Source of the DNA: Pseudomonadota bacterium
GTDB taxonomy: Bacteria > Pseudomonadota > Gammaproteobacteria > Xanthomonadales > Xanthomonadaceae
Assembly (NCBI GenBank): GCA_025355485.1
Contig: JANXZP010000026.1
Span: 1 to 8,342, forward strand
Direction: 5' to 3'
DNA: 8,342 nucleotides
Below the pieces are notes generated by a model that did no database searches, was not told the origin of the DNA, and was given only the letters and a program-made list of their open reading frames with translations. Positions 1 to 6,827 of the stretch are shown here, piece after piece (position 1 is the first letter of the stretch; each line of letters starts with the position of its first letter). Position numbers and translations under genes: made by a program.

Positions 1-527
1 AGCACGCCCAGGCGATGCGCATAGTCCATCGCCTCGGCGAGCGTCCGCAGCAGCTTGGCCGCGGCATTGGCCGGCAACGGACCATCCGCGGCGATTCGCT
101 GTGCCAAGGTCTGGCCTTCGATCAGGCGCATCGAGAAATAGTTGAGCCCATCGCGATGGCCGAACTCGTAGATCTCGACGATGTTCGGGTGTTGCATCCG
201 CGCGGCACTCTTCGCCTCGCGGCGGAAACGCGCGACGAATTCCTCCGACGCCCACGGCCCGGCGGCGAGCAGCTTGATGGCGACATCGCGTTCCAGTCCG
301 TGCTGGCGCGCGCGATAGACCACGCCCATGCCGCCCTGGCCGACCTTCTCGATCAGTTCGTAATCGCCGAAGCGACGTTGCGCCTCATCCGACAAATCGA
401 TGTTCAACTCTTCCGGCGACAGCCACGCGAGCGGGCGCGAGGCGTCGATGACATGGGTGTGGCTGCCGAACGCGAAATCGGCCAGCGCATGGGTGTCGTT
501 CGACGAGGACGTGGTGGGTACGGTCAT
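1..527 (-). CDS. Ser/Thr protein kinase, N-terminal part (cut by left edge)
   Basis: A Hanks-type protein kinase that would phosphorylate Ser/Thr residues of partner proteins; 175 residues are visible and the rest lies beyond the window. A Ser/Thr-rich, probably disordered leader of about 50 residues precedes the kinase domain. The glycine-rich loop VGQGGMGVVY is at residues 62-71, the ATP-binding lysine is K85 in VAIK, and the helix C glutamate is E104. The visible part ends just before the expected catalytic HRD loop, so activity cannot be judged. The ATG overlaps the stop of the upstream sigma-like gene as ATGA, which indicates translational coupling and fixes the start. In related loci such kinases control a neighbouring ECF sigma factor; that this one does so is inferred from position. 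Any C-terminal sensor or membrane segment is out of view. Confidence 0.93.
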   Translation of the reverse strand, partial: MTVPTTSSSNDTHALADFAFGSHTHVIDASRPLAWLSPEELNIDLSDEAQRRFGDYELIEKVGQGGMGVVYRARQHGLERDVAIKLLAAGPWASEEFVARFRREAKSAARMQHPNIVEIYEFGHRDGLNYFSMRLIEGQTLAQRIAADGPLPANAAAKLLRTLAEAMDYAHRLGV

Positions 528-1141
528 GGCGTCGATTCCGTTCCGATCAGGGATTCACGCAGTCGCCGTCGCAGAGTGTCGCGCGTTTCCGGGCTGGATG
601 CCCACAAGGTCAGTGCGGCCTCGATGCGTTCGCGCAGGCGTCGGCGCAGGCGCGACAGGGCGATGGACAGTGCCGACTGCGGCATGCGCAAGGTTGCGCC
701 AAGTTGGGCGAGGATCGCGGGCGTGGGATCGCTGTGCAGCCAGGGATGCAGGCCCGCATAGACATTGGCGTGACCGGCACGGCGTGCTTCCAGTGCAACC
801 TCGTCGACGGCGTGGGCGACAAGGCTGTGCGCGAACGCGTTGACGAAAGCGGCTGCCGGCGGCGGATTGGATGGCGTCAGTTGCATGCGGAGGCGATCCG
901 CCAGCGATGGCAACAGCTCGAATTGTTGGCCGGGGTTGGTGTCGTCCAGCCATCGGCCCACAATGGGCGCAAGAGCGCGAGCGTGTACGGACGCACTGGC
1001 CTGCGGCATGCCAGCGCCGGACAGCCAGCGCAGGACGGTTGCATCCAGCAACGCCATGCGGCGGGCTTGGTCGTCTTGCTGCCGATGTTTGCGCTTGCCA
1101 AGGATGGACAGCGGCGGCAGGTCGAATGATCGGTCGGGCAT
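524..1141 (-). CDS. ECF sigma-like protein retaining only a region-4-type HTH
   Basis: A 205-residue protein whose C-terminal half resembles that of the adjacent ECF sigma factor. A helical stretch from about residue 100 leads into a helix-turn-helix at about 143-173 (LGATLRMPQSALSIALSRLR), followed by a basic tail. The matching part of the neighbour reads GAALGMPANTVAVAVRRLR. The N-terminal 95 residues show no recognisable sigma region 2: there is no DxxDxTQ-type core-binding segment and no aromatic-rich promoter-melting helix. It is therefore either a very diverged sigma factor or a DNA-binding or regulatory paralogue. It sits 68 bases behind the true sigma gene and overlaps the kinase start by 4 bases. 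The ribosome binding site is weak (GCGAGA). The reading frame is well supported; the function is not. Confidence 0.8.
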   Translation of the reverse strand: MPDRSFDLPPLSILGKRKHRQQDDQARRMALLDATVLRWLSGAGMPQASASVHARALAPIVGRWLDDTNPGQQFELLPSLADRLRMQLTPSNPPPAAAFVNAFAHSLVAHAVDEVALEARRAGHANVYAGLHPWLHSDPTPAILAQLGATLRMPQSALSIALSRLRRRLRERIEAALTLWASSPETRDTLRRRLRESLIGTESTP

Positions 1142-1209
1142 GATGGTTCTCGCAGGACTCTTGCCTGCGTGTATGCCGATTGTCGATGGCGATGACAGGC
1201 AGGCCCGAT

Positions 1210-1896
1210 TCAGTCGTTCTGCAATGCCTGTTTGAGCCAGCGCATTTCCGTATCGATGTCTGCCGCTGGCGGCAGTGTGTCGGCGAGTTCACGGCGTACC
1301 AGCGCGCGCAGGCGTTCCCGCAAGCGGCGGACTGCAACAGCCACGGTGTTGGCGGGCATGCCCAACGCGGCACCGATGCGGACATAGTCGCTGGCTTCGG
1401 GTGGCTCCAGCAGGAAGCCCTGCACGGCTGCGAACAGTGCTGATTTTCCGGAGTGATCGGCTTCGTGTTCAAGCTGTTCGCGGGCGCGCTGCAGGACATG
1501 CAAGGCCCAGTCGCGATCGAATGCCTGTTCGGGGCTGGCGTGCGCATCGGCCAGATCGGCCAGGGCGAATTCGCCGGCCTCTGCCCCCGCACGCCGCTTC
1601 CGGGCAGCTTCGCCACGCAGCGCTTCATGCCAATGGTTGCGCACCGATGTGAACAGGAACGCACGGAACGAACCGCGCGCTGCGTCCGCGCGATCATGCA
1701 GGTGCCGGTCGAGAAAATGCAGAAAAAATGCCTGGGTGCGATCGTCGGCAAGTTGGGGTTGATCCTGCCGTTTGAAATACGCAAGCACCACCGGATGGTA
1801 GTTCGCGCAGAGTTGCTCCAGAGCTTCCCGAGCCGATGGGCTCGTGCCTCGGGCGGCGAAAATCAGGCTCCAGCGTGTCGTTCCAGCGCTGCTCAT
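1210..1896 (-). CDS. ECF-type RNA polymerase sigma factor (planctomycete/acidobacterial style)
   Basis: A 228-residue alternative sigma factor that should direct RNA polymerase to a specific promoter set. It opens with TTRWSLIFAARG, a beginning typical of the large ECF family often found beside Ser/Thr kinases. Region 2 covers about residues 25-90, with DDRTQAFFLHFL at 51-62 and SFRAFLFTSVRNHW at 76-89. A linker with FDRDWALHVLQ (136-146) follows, then the region 4 helix-turn-helix at about 171-196. The C-terminal DIDTEMRWLKQAL matches the family's usual ending. No anti-sigma gene is visible, so control probably runs through the kinase two genes downstream; that is inference. It starts 19 bases after the methyltransferase-like gene and has only a weak ribosome binding site. 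The family call is firm, the regulon unknown. Confidence 0.9.
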   Translation of the reverse strand: MSSAGTTRWSLIFAARGTSPSAREALEQLCANYHPVVLAYFKRQDQPQLADDRTQAFFLHFLDRHLHDRADAARGSFRAFLFTSVRNHWHEALRGEAARKRRAGAEAGEFALADLADAHASPEQAFDRDWALHVLQRAREQLEHEADHSGKSALFAAVQGFLLEPPEASDYVRIGAALGMPANTVAVAVRRLRERLRALVRRELADTLPPAADIDTEMRWLKQALQND

Positions 1897-1915
1897 GGGT
1901 TTTCGATGCGGGCGC

Positions 1916-2479
1916 TCAGTACACCAGGGGAATCAATCGCCAGGTGCGGCGCACGTAGTCGCTCCACGCATCGCCGAAGTTTTCGTTGAGTGCGGTTTCC
2001 TCGACGTGGATGCGCCGGATGAACACGGCGAGTACAGCCAACAACACGATGGCCATCGTCAGGGCATTGCCGAAACACAGCAAATAGCCGATGAACATCG
2101 TCAGCGATCCGGTGTACGAGGGATGCCGCAACACGCGGTAAGGGCCATCTTCGATGAGCTTGTGATCGCTCGCGATTGCGACCTGCACGGTAAAGAACTT
2201 TCCCAGTGTGCGGATCGACCACCAGCGCAGGGCCATGCCGAGCACGAACAGCGCGAGCCCGACCGGATAGATAATCCCGGTCGCCGGAAGTCTTGCGCGC
2301 GGCACGGCAACGCCGGCCCAGATGCCCAGCACGATGGCCAGGGTAATCGCGATCCAGATCATCTGGAATGTGCCGCGATCCTTGCCTTCGGCGTTTGGGA
2401 GCGGACGGCGGGTCAGCGAAATTGTCGCCTCGAAGGCGAGAAAGACCAGGGCAAGGATGTTCGGCGAGGGCAGTGGCAT
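1916..2479 (-). CDS. Isoprenylcysteine carboxyl methyltransferase (ICMT)-like membrane protein
   Basis: A 187-residue integral membrane protein of the ICMT/phospholipid methyltransferase superfamily, which transfers methyl groups from S-adenosylmethionine to lipid or lipidated substrates. The diagnostic segment GPYRVLRHPSYTG is at residues 112-124, and the C-terminal part carries the paired glutamates E160-E161 and the closing pattern FGDAWSDYVRRTWRLIP. Hydrophobic segments lie near residues 7-22, 39-58, 67-84, 125-136 and 138-154. I chose the ATG at 2479 because the next upstream ATG, 84 bases earlier, would add an arginine/proline-rich tail overlapping the preceding gene. No good Shine-Dalgarno precedes it. 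Gaps of 19 bases on each side argue for co-transcription with the sigma factor. Bacterial members have varied, mostly unknown substrates; true prenylcysteine is unlikely. Confidence 0.85.
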   Translation of the reverse strand: MPLPSPNILALVFLAFEATISLTRRPLPNAEGKDRGTFQMIWIAITLAIVLGIWAGVAVPRARLPATGIIYPVGLALFVLGMALRWWSIRTLGKFFTVQVAIASDHKLIEDGPYRVLRHPSYTGSLTMFIGYLLCFGNALTMAIVLLAVLAVFIRRIHVEETALNENFGDAWSDYVRRTWRLIPLVY

Positions 2480-2498
2480 GGGAAGGCGTCCGCGATGT

Positions 2499-3098
2499 TC
2501 AGTTCGCGGCCACTCCTTGCGTCTGGGCGGAGCGGGCCTCGGCCTGCGCCTGACGTTGCGCATCGCGTAGCAGTACGGCGAGTTCCTCGCGCGTCTTCAG
2601 CCGCGCGCCGCGGAAATAACGCACGCGCACATCCTGCCCGATCGCGTTGGTGCCGATGTAGGAGAATTTCGTGTCCGACCAGAACGCGCGGCGCATGGTG
2701 TTGCCGAAACGCGCGTTCTCCAGTTCCAGCACGATGCCGATGCCCGGAAAGCCATTGGCGCGCGCGTAGGGCTCGAGCACTTCCTGCACATGCTTCAGCA
2801 GGGATCGCGGCAAGACATTGGTGCGCCACGCGCTGCCGACGAAACAGCGGAAGGCGTACATCGGCTGGCCGAGGCGCGGGAGGATTTTCGGCGCGACCGT
2901 GGCCACGGCTGCGATCTGGCCATCCTCGGTCACCGCATGCACCACGATTTCATGCAGGCGTCGTTGCGCCTCGGCGCCATCCACATTGGCGCCTTCGCGG
3001 GCCCAGAACGCGCGGATCGCTTCGGCGTCGGCGACATCGAGGCACTGCCAGTCGGTGACAAAGCGCAGGCCATGGGCATGTTGGACGATCGCTGTCAT
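2499..3098 (-). CDS. Hypothetical protein with GNAT-like fold pattern
   Basis: A 199-residue soluble protein that I do not recognise by name. Its layout resembles a GNAT acyltransferase: a strand with GQIAAVATV (about 60-68), a strand and helix RCFVGSAWRTNVLPRSLLKH (about 84-103), then LELEN and a late segment NTMRRAFWSDTKFSYIGTN. The canonical acetyl-CoA loop R/QxxGxG/A is not clear, so catalysis is uncertain. The conserved-looking stretch GQDVRVRYFRGARL (about 153-166) precedes a charged, alanine/glutamine-rich helical tail. It is the first gene of the presumed sigma/kinase operon, with a 91-base gap from the kinase gene cluster upstream. In that gap a weak promoter-like pair (TTGTGA at 3171-3176, 17 bases, CATCAT at 3148-3153) can be seen on the minus strand. 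Alternatively it belongs to an uncharacterised family unrelated to the sigma system. Confidence 0.7.
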   Translation of the reverse strand: MTAIVQHAHGLRFVTDWQCLDVADAEAIRAFWAREGANVDGAEAQRRLHEIVVHAVTEDGQIAAVATVAPKILPRLGQPMYAFRCFVGSAWRTNVLPRSLLKHVQEVLEPYARANGFPGIGIVLELENARFGNTMRRAFWSDTKFSYIGTNAIGQDVRVRYFRGARLKTREELAVLLRDAQRQAQAEARSAQTQGVAAN

Positions 3099-3189
3099 GG
3101 ATTCGGGCTCGAACGATGGCGTGCAGGGTCCGGCATTGGTTGCCGCGATGATGGCCTACGCCGGGCAGCGTCACAACACGCGGGCGCGA

Positions 3190-4164
3190 TTACGCGCCGA
3201 ACCGCGCGACGACTGCATCGAAGGTCGGCATCGCTGGCGCGGTGCCGACGGTTTCGGTGGACAGCGCGGCGGCGCGATTCGCATGGCGCGCGGCTTTTGC
3301 GAAGGGATCGCTATCGAATCGCGTCAGCGCCGAGACCAGCGCACCGCTGAACGCATCGCCGGCGCCGGTGCTGTCGATCGCGCGCACGTTTTCGGGCGCG
3401 AATCGATAAAAAGATTCGGTATCGCCGCGGCGATCGAGCGCGTGCGAAACGAAACAGCCGTAAGCGCCGAGGGTGATCACCGTGGTCTGCACGGGCAGCC
3501 TGCGCACTAGCGCATGCAGGGCCGCATCCTCGAGCGATGCCAGCGCGTCCGCATCGACATCATCAAAGCCGCAGCGCCGCGACAACAGCGCGAATTCGGT
3601 TTCGTTCGGCGTGAGCAGGTCGACTTGCGCGAGCAGCGCCGGATCGAACCACGGATGCATCGGCGCTGGATTGAGCATGCGCAGCATGCCGGCTGCGCTC
3701 GCGGCATCGAGCGCGGCGGCGACCGCGTCCAGGTTGCTTTCGAGCTGGCACAGCATGAAGCGCGCGGAACGGGCGTTGCGGAATTCGGTTCGCACGAAAT
3801 CCGGCGACAGATGCTCGTTCGCGCCAAGGCTGACCACGATCCGGTTTTCGCCGCGCGCATCGACCACGATGCTCGACGCCGCGGTCGGCACTTCGGCATG
3901 CACCTGCCAGCGCGCATCGATGTCCTCGGGTTCAACGAACCGCTGCGCATTGCGGCCCAGCGCATCGTCGCCTATCGAGCCGATGAAAAGGGTGCCGATG
4001 CCTTGTCGTCGGCATGCGACCGCCTGGTTGAAACCCTTGCCGCCGGGTCCGGTGTTGAAGCCGGTCGCGATCCGGGTTTCACCGCGTTGCGGAAACGCAT
4101 CGCAGAACCACGCATGATCCTGCACGTAGCTGCCCACCACGACGACTTCCGGGAATGCGGGCAT
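3190..4164 (-). CDS. rbsK: PfkB-family carbohydrate kinase, ribokinase type
   Basis: A 324-residue cytoplasmic kinase of the PfkB family, expected to phosphorylate ribose or a similar sugar or nucleoside with ATP. Signature 1 GPGGKGFNQAVA is at residues 39-50. Ribokinase-type NPAP is at 165-168 and TPNETE at 185-190, and signature 2 DSTGAGDAF is at 264-272 with catalytic base D270. E142 in QLES corresponds to the ribose-contacting Glu of E. coli RbsK, and D16 matches its sugar-binding Asp, but the neighbouring Asn is Val14 (GSYVQD instead of GSINAD), which may alter specificity. It begins 17 bases after the permease, so the two are surely one operon. The reading frame stays open far upstream through the permease gene, but family alignment fixes the start at this ATG; an in-frame TTG four codons earlier is possible. 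A nucleoside kinase is the main alternative. Confidence 0.9.
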   Translation of the reverse strand: MPAFPEVVVVGSYVQDHAWFCDAFPQRGETRIATGFNTGPGGKGFNQAVACRRQGIGTLFIGSIGDDALGRNAQRFVEPEDIDARWQVHAEVPTAASSIVVDARGENRIVVSLGANEHLSPDFVRTEFRNARSARFMLCQLESNLDAVAAALDAASAAGMLRMLNPAPMHPWFDPALLAQVDLLTPNETEFALLSRRCGFDDVDADALASLEDAALHALVRRLPVQTTVITLGAYGCFVSHALDRRGDTESFYRFAPENVRAIDSTGAGDAFSGALVSALTRFDSDPFAKAARHANRAAALSTETVGTAPAMPTFDAVVARFGA

Positions 4165-4181
4165 CGCGCGTTGCAACCCGA

Positions 4182-5438
4182 TCAGTGTTGTGGAGCGCGG
4201 ATCATCGCCCGATCGTGCCGGTATTTGAACAGCGGCACGAACAGCAGCGTCATCACCAGCGCATAGCCGGCGAACGCCAGCCAGATGCCGTGCCAGTCCT
4301 TCACGCCGTCGTGGGTGAAGAAGCGGTCGATCACGATGCCGGAGATCGAACTGCCGAGCACCGCGCCGACGCCATTGGTCATCACCATGAACAGGCCCTG
4401 CGCGCTCGCGCGGATCTTCGGATCGCTCTGGCCTTCCACGAACAGCGAGCCGGAGATGTTGAAGAAATCGAACGCCATGCCGTACACGATGCACGACAGC
4501 ACGATCATCCACAGCCCGCCGCCCGGATCGCCGTACGCGAACAAGCCGAAACGCAGCACCCACGCGACCATGCTGATCACCATCACGCGCTTGATGCCCA
4601 AGTTCCGCAGCACGAACGGGATCGCGAGGATGAACAGGGTCTCGGAAATCTGCGAGATCGACATGATGATCGCGGGATAGCGCACCGCCAGCGTGCCCTT
4701 GTACGCATTGACGCCAGCGAAGTCGTGCAGGAAGGTGTCGCCGTAAGCATTGGTCAATTGCAGCGCCGCACCGAGCAGCATCGCGAACAGCAGGAACACC
4801 GCCATGTTGGTGTCGCGGAACAGCTTGAACGAGGTCAGTCCCAGCACGTCGAGCATCGACCGGTTCGATTCGGACGCGCCGAGTTTCGGCAGGCACGGCG
4901 GCAGGGTGAACGCATACAGTCCGAGCAGCAGCGAAGCGGCGGACGCGACATGGAACTGCGCGGACGATGTTTCCAGATGCAGCAGGCTGACCGTCCACAA
5001 TGCAACGATGAAACCGATCGTTCCCCACACGCGGATCGGCGGGTAGTCGCGCACCACGTCCTGGCCGTCGTTCTTCAGCGCGTTGTACGCGACCGTGATC
5101 GCCAGCGCGATCGTCGGCATGTAGAAGACCATGTTCAACAACATGACCCAGAACATCGTGGTCGGGTTGTCGACCATCGGCACGCAGAACAGCACGATCG
5201 CGCCGCCGATCTGCAGCAGTCCGTAGAGTTTTTCGGCGTTGATCCACTTGTCGGCGAGGATACCGGTGAGCGATGGCATGAACAGCGAGGCGATGCCCAT
5301 GGTCGAGAAGATTGCGCCGAACCCCGCGCCCGACCAATGCCGGTTCTGGAACCAGTACGCGCCGATGGTCAGCAGCCATGCTCCCCAGATGAAGAACTGG
5401 AGGAAGTTCATCACGATCAGGCGCAGTTTCAGGCTCAA
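4182..5438 (-). CDS. Nucleoside permease, MFS nucleoside:H+ symporter family (NupG/XapB/YegT-like)
   Basis: A 12-helix inner-membrane transporter of 418 residues, the same length as E. coli NupG. The N-terminus KLRLIVMNFLQFFIWGAWLL and the segment FGAIFSTMGIASLFMPSLTG, followed by ADKWINAEKLYG, are characteristic of this family, which takes up nucleosides with protons. The central loop (about residues 180-200) is short and polar and splits two six-helix halves. An upstream ATG at 5495 would add 19 arginine-rich residues; the TTG at 5436-5438 fits better because a GGAG lies 7 bases before it and the family N-terminus begins there. The downstream PfkB kinase suggests uptake coupled to phosphorylation of the ribose moiety; E. 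coli yegT and yegV form a comparable pairing. The exact substrate cannot be read from the sequence. Confidence 0.92.
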   Translation of the reverse strand: MSLKLRLIVMNFLQFFIWGAWLLTIGAYWFQNRHWSGAGFGAIFSTMGIASLFMPSLTGILADKWINAEKLYGLLQIGGAIVLFCVPMVDNPTTMFWVMLLNMVFYMPTIALAITVAYNALKNDGQDVVRDYPPIRVWGTIGFIVALWTVSLLHLETSSAQFHVASAASLLLGLYAFTLPPCLPKLGASESNRSMLDVLGLTSFKLFRDTNMAVFLLFAMLLGAALQLTNAYGDTFLHDFAGVNAYKGTLAVRYPAIIMSISQISETLFILAIPFVLRNLGIKRVMVISMVAWVLRFGLFAYGDPGGGLWMIVLSCIVYGMAFDFFNISGSLFVEGQSDPKIRASAQGLFMVMTNGVGAVLGSSISGIVIDRFFTHDGVKDWHGIWLAFAGYALVMTLLFVPLFKYRHDRAMIRAPQH

Positions 5439-5445
5439 GGTGTCG

Positions 5446-5449
5446 CTCC
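5446..5449 (-). promoter_or_regulatory. Ribosome binding site deciding a TTG start
   Basis: On the minus strand GGAG stands 7 bases before the TTG at 5438. No comparable purine run precedes the ATG at 5495, so this site supports the TTG as the true start of the nucleoside permease. Confidence 0.7.
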
Positions 5450-5466
5450 GTTGGCGGACTCGCCGC

Positions 5467-5495
5467 AGCCTAGTGCAGGCCGTCGGTGCGGGCAA
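5467..5495 (-). promoter_or_regulatory. Possible sigma-70 promoter of the permease-kinase operon
   Basis: On the minus strand TTGCCC (5490-5495) and TAGGCT (5467-5472) are separated by exactly 17 bases. They agree with the consensus at four and three positions, respectively. Transcription would start near 5460 and leave a leader of roughly 20 bases before the TTG start codon. The match is weak and high-GC genomes give such pairs by chance, so this is only a candidate. Confidence 0.3.
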
Positions 5496-5521
5496 GGTGA
5501 AATGCGCGGAATGCCTGGGCT

Positions 5522-5566
5522 ACAGGCGTTCCGGACGCCTGTGTGCACTCCCCACATTCCTGTGGG
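5522..5566 (-). terminator. Two tandem perfect palindromes behind the diguanylate cyclase gene
   Basis: Two stem-loops lie within 50 bases after the TAA of the cyclase gene. The first in transcription order is CCCACA-GGAA-TGTGGG (5551-5566, 6-base stem, GNRA-type loop), starting 3 bases after the stop. The second is ACAGGCGT-CCGGA-ACGCCTGT (5522-5542, 8-base stem). Neither is followed by a T-run, so they are not classical intrinsic terminators. They may protect the 3' end of the transcript, act as a weak terminator, or be a remnant of a REP-type intergenic repeat. Confidence 0.5.
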
Positions 5567-5569
5567 TCG

Positions 5570-6706
5570 TTACTCGCGTACGACGACGCGATTGCGGCCG
5601 GTCTGCTTGGCCTTGCGCAGGCGCTGGTCGGCGCAGCGCATCAGGCCGGAAACATCGACCGCATCCTGCGGACAACACGAAAGGCCAGCGGAGAACGTCA
5701 GCGTCACCGGTTCGGGATTTTCTTCGCCGGGCACGAATGGAACCGCCGCCACTCGTTTGCGCAGCGTCTCCATCCGCTCCCACGCCGCGCCCATCGGGCG
5801 TTCGAGCAGCAGAACGAATTCCTCGCCGCCGACGCGCATCAGCGGTTCGTCGCGACCGAGCTCGCTTTGCAGCAGCAGCACCACGTGGCGCAATGCGCGA
5901 TCGCCGACTGGATGGCCGTAGTCGTCGTTGATCCGCTTGAAATGATCCAGGTCGATGATCGCGAGCGTGATTGAGGTGTCCTGCTTGCGCGCGTGTTCGA
6001 CGATCTGCGGCACGCGATGGACAAGATAGGAACGATTCGGCAAACCGGTCAGGGTGTCGGTGCCGGACAGCAGTACCAGCCGCTGGATCCGGTACACCAC
6101 CACCGCGGTCAGCAGGGTCGCGACCAGCAGCAGCACCAGCCGCTGCACCTGGTTGCTGATCGACACTTCGCCATACGCAGCGGTCGCGAGCGCGACGTGC
6201 GGATCAGCATGCGCGAACACCCACAGCACCAGCGCACTGTATTGCACGATCGCGAGCATCCCGGCGAACAATGTGACGCGGCCGTCGTTGCGCAGCGCGG
6301 TCATGAAGATCGACAGCGGATAGCACGACCACACGATCAGGGTGTTGACGCTAGCCGCGGGCGATTGGGTCGCGATCAGCACCAGCACCAGCGTCTCCAT
6401 GGTGACGTCGGATGCGCTGGTTGCGAACGACAGCCAGCGATGGCGCCGCTTCCGCCTGGCGAGCGCGAGCCAAACCATTGCGAGCGCGAGGCCGAGGCCC
6501 GTGCCCACGAATCCGTCGATGCTCTCGGCGACGCCGCCGCCGGTGAGGATATTGATCAGCGGCATCAGCATCAGCAGCAAGGTCGCGACCACGCGGATGC
6601 GCGCGACCAGCAGCTCGCCGCCCGCGCCGATGTCGAGTACGATCTCGTCCGGACGATCGCGCATCGTGTTCGACAGTTCGCGCAAGGTTTGCCGCAGGGT
6701 GCTCAC
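5570..6706 (-). CDS. Membrane-bound diguanylate cyclase (GGDEF domain)
   Basis: A 378-residue inner-membrane enzyme expected to make the second messenger cyclic di-GMP from two GTP. The N-terminal half has about six hydrophobic segments (roughly 36-55, 63-82, 101-114, 121-137, 143-163, 188-206) and no named sensor domain that I recognise. The GGDEF domain starts at TDTLTGLPNR (216-225), has IDLDHFKRIND (251-261) with the metal-binding D252, and the active-site loop GGEEF at 293-297. The expected I-site RxxD, which would begin nine residues before this loop, reads GRDE, so product inhibition by the canonical route is probably absent. The start codon is GTG, supported by GGAG 7 bases upstream (6714-6717). 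No EAL or HD-GYP partner is in view. Confidence 0.93.
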   Translation of the reverse strand: MSTLRQTLRELSNTMRDRPDEIVLDIGAGGELLVARIRVVATLLLMLMPLINILTGGGVAESIDGFVGTGLGLALAMVWLALARRKRRHRWLSFATSASDVTMETLVLVLIATQSPAASVNTLIVWSCYPLSIFMTALRNDGRVTLFAGMLAIVQYSALVLWVFAHADPHVALATAAYGEVSISNQVQRLVLLLVATLLTAVVVYRIQRLVLLSGTDTLTGLPNRSYLVHRVPQIVEHARKQDTSITLAIIDLDHFKRINDDYGHPVGDRALRHVVLLLQSELGRDEPLMRVGGEEFVLLLERPMGAAWERMETLRKRVAAVPFVPGEENPEPVTLTFSAGLSCCPQDAVDVSGLMRCADQRLRKAKQTGRNRVVVRE

Positions 6707-6798
6707 GCATCGTCTCCGGGCCAGCGGCCCTGATCGTCATCAAGCATGGTCGTCATGATCGCATGCAGTGTTTGCACCGCGAACATCGCATCGGTCAC
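6703..6798 (-). CDS. Possible small ORF overlapping the cyclase start (GTGA)
   Basis: A minus-strand frame of 31 codons opens at GTG (6796-6798), has an ATG four codons later (6784-6786), and ends in a TGA at 6703-6705. That stop overlaps the GTG start of the diguanylate cyclase by four bases. The product would contain FAVQTLHAIMTTMLDDDQGR and an acidic end. No ribosome binding site is visible before either start. If translated, it could couple translation to the cyclase; otherwise the overlap is chance in a GC-rich leader. Confidence 0.2.
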   Translation of the reverse strand: MTDAMFAVQTLHAIMTTMLDDDQGRWPGDDA

Positions 6799-6827
6799 AA
6801 AATCGCATCGGGCGGCGCGTCATCGGG

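Noticed and set aside
1142..1209. TGCCTG...CAGGCA inverted repeat between the two sigma-type genes as a regulatory hairpin
   Set aside because: The arms are only six bases with a loop of about 28 and no inner pairing, so it is not better than chance.
555..1784. Minus-strand open frame of 409 codons across both sigma-type genes
   Set aside because: Its composition is unnatural and it overlaps the sigma factor in another frame, where the family pattern is clear.
1844..3058. Plus-strand open frame of 404 codons
   Set aside because: It is antisense to three well supported minus-strand genes, and its product is low-complexity and Arg/Ala-rich with no recognisable domain.
4165..5379. Reading frame of the ribokinase stays open for 405 more codons upstream, suggesting a large fusion protein
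   Set aside because: The extra part is arginine-rich and has no fold; the same DNA in another frame encodes a clear 12-helix permease. It is a GC-driven shadow frame.
4155..5921. Plus-strand open frame of 588 codons
   Set aside because: Its product is dominated by His, Arg, Gln and Glu and is antisense to the permease and cyclase genes, which have strong family motifs.
5871..6145. Repeated CAGCAGCAC / CAGCCGCTG tracts as a possible tandem repeat
   Set aside because: They encode ordinary Leu/Val-rich helices and the GGDEF domain in the cyclase; the similarity is codon bias, with no regular period.
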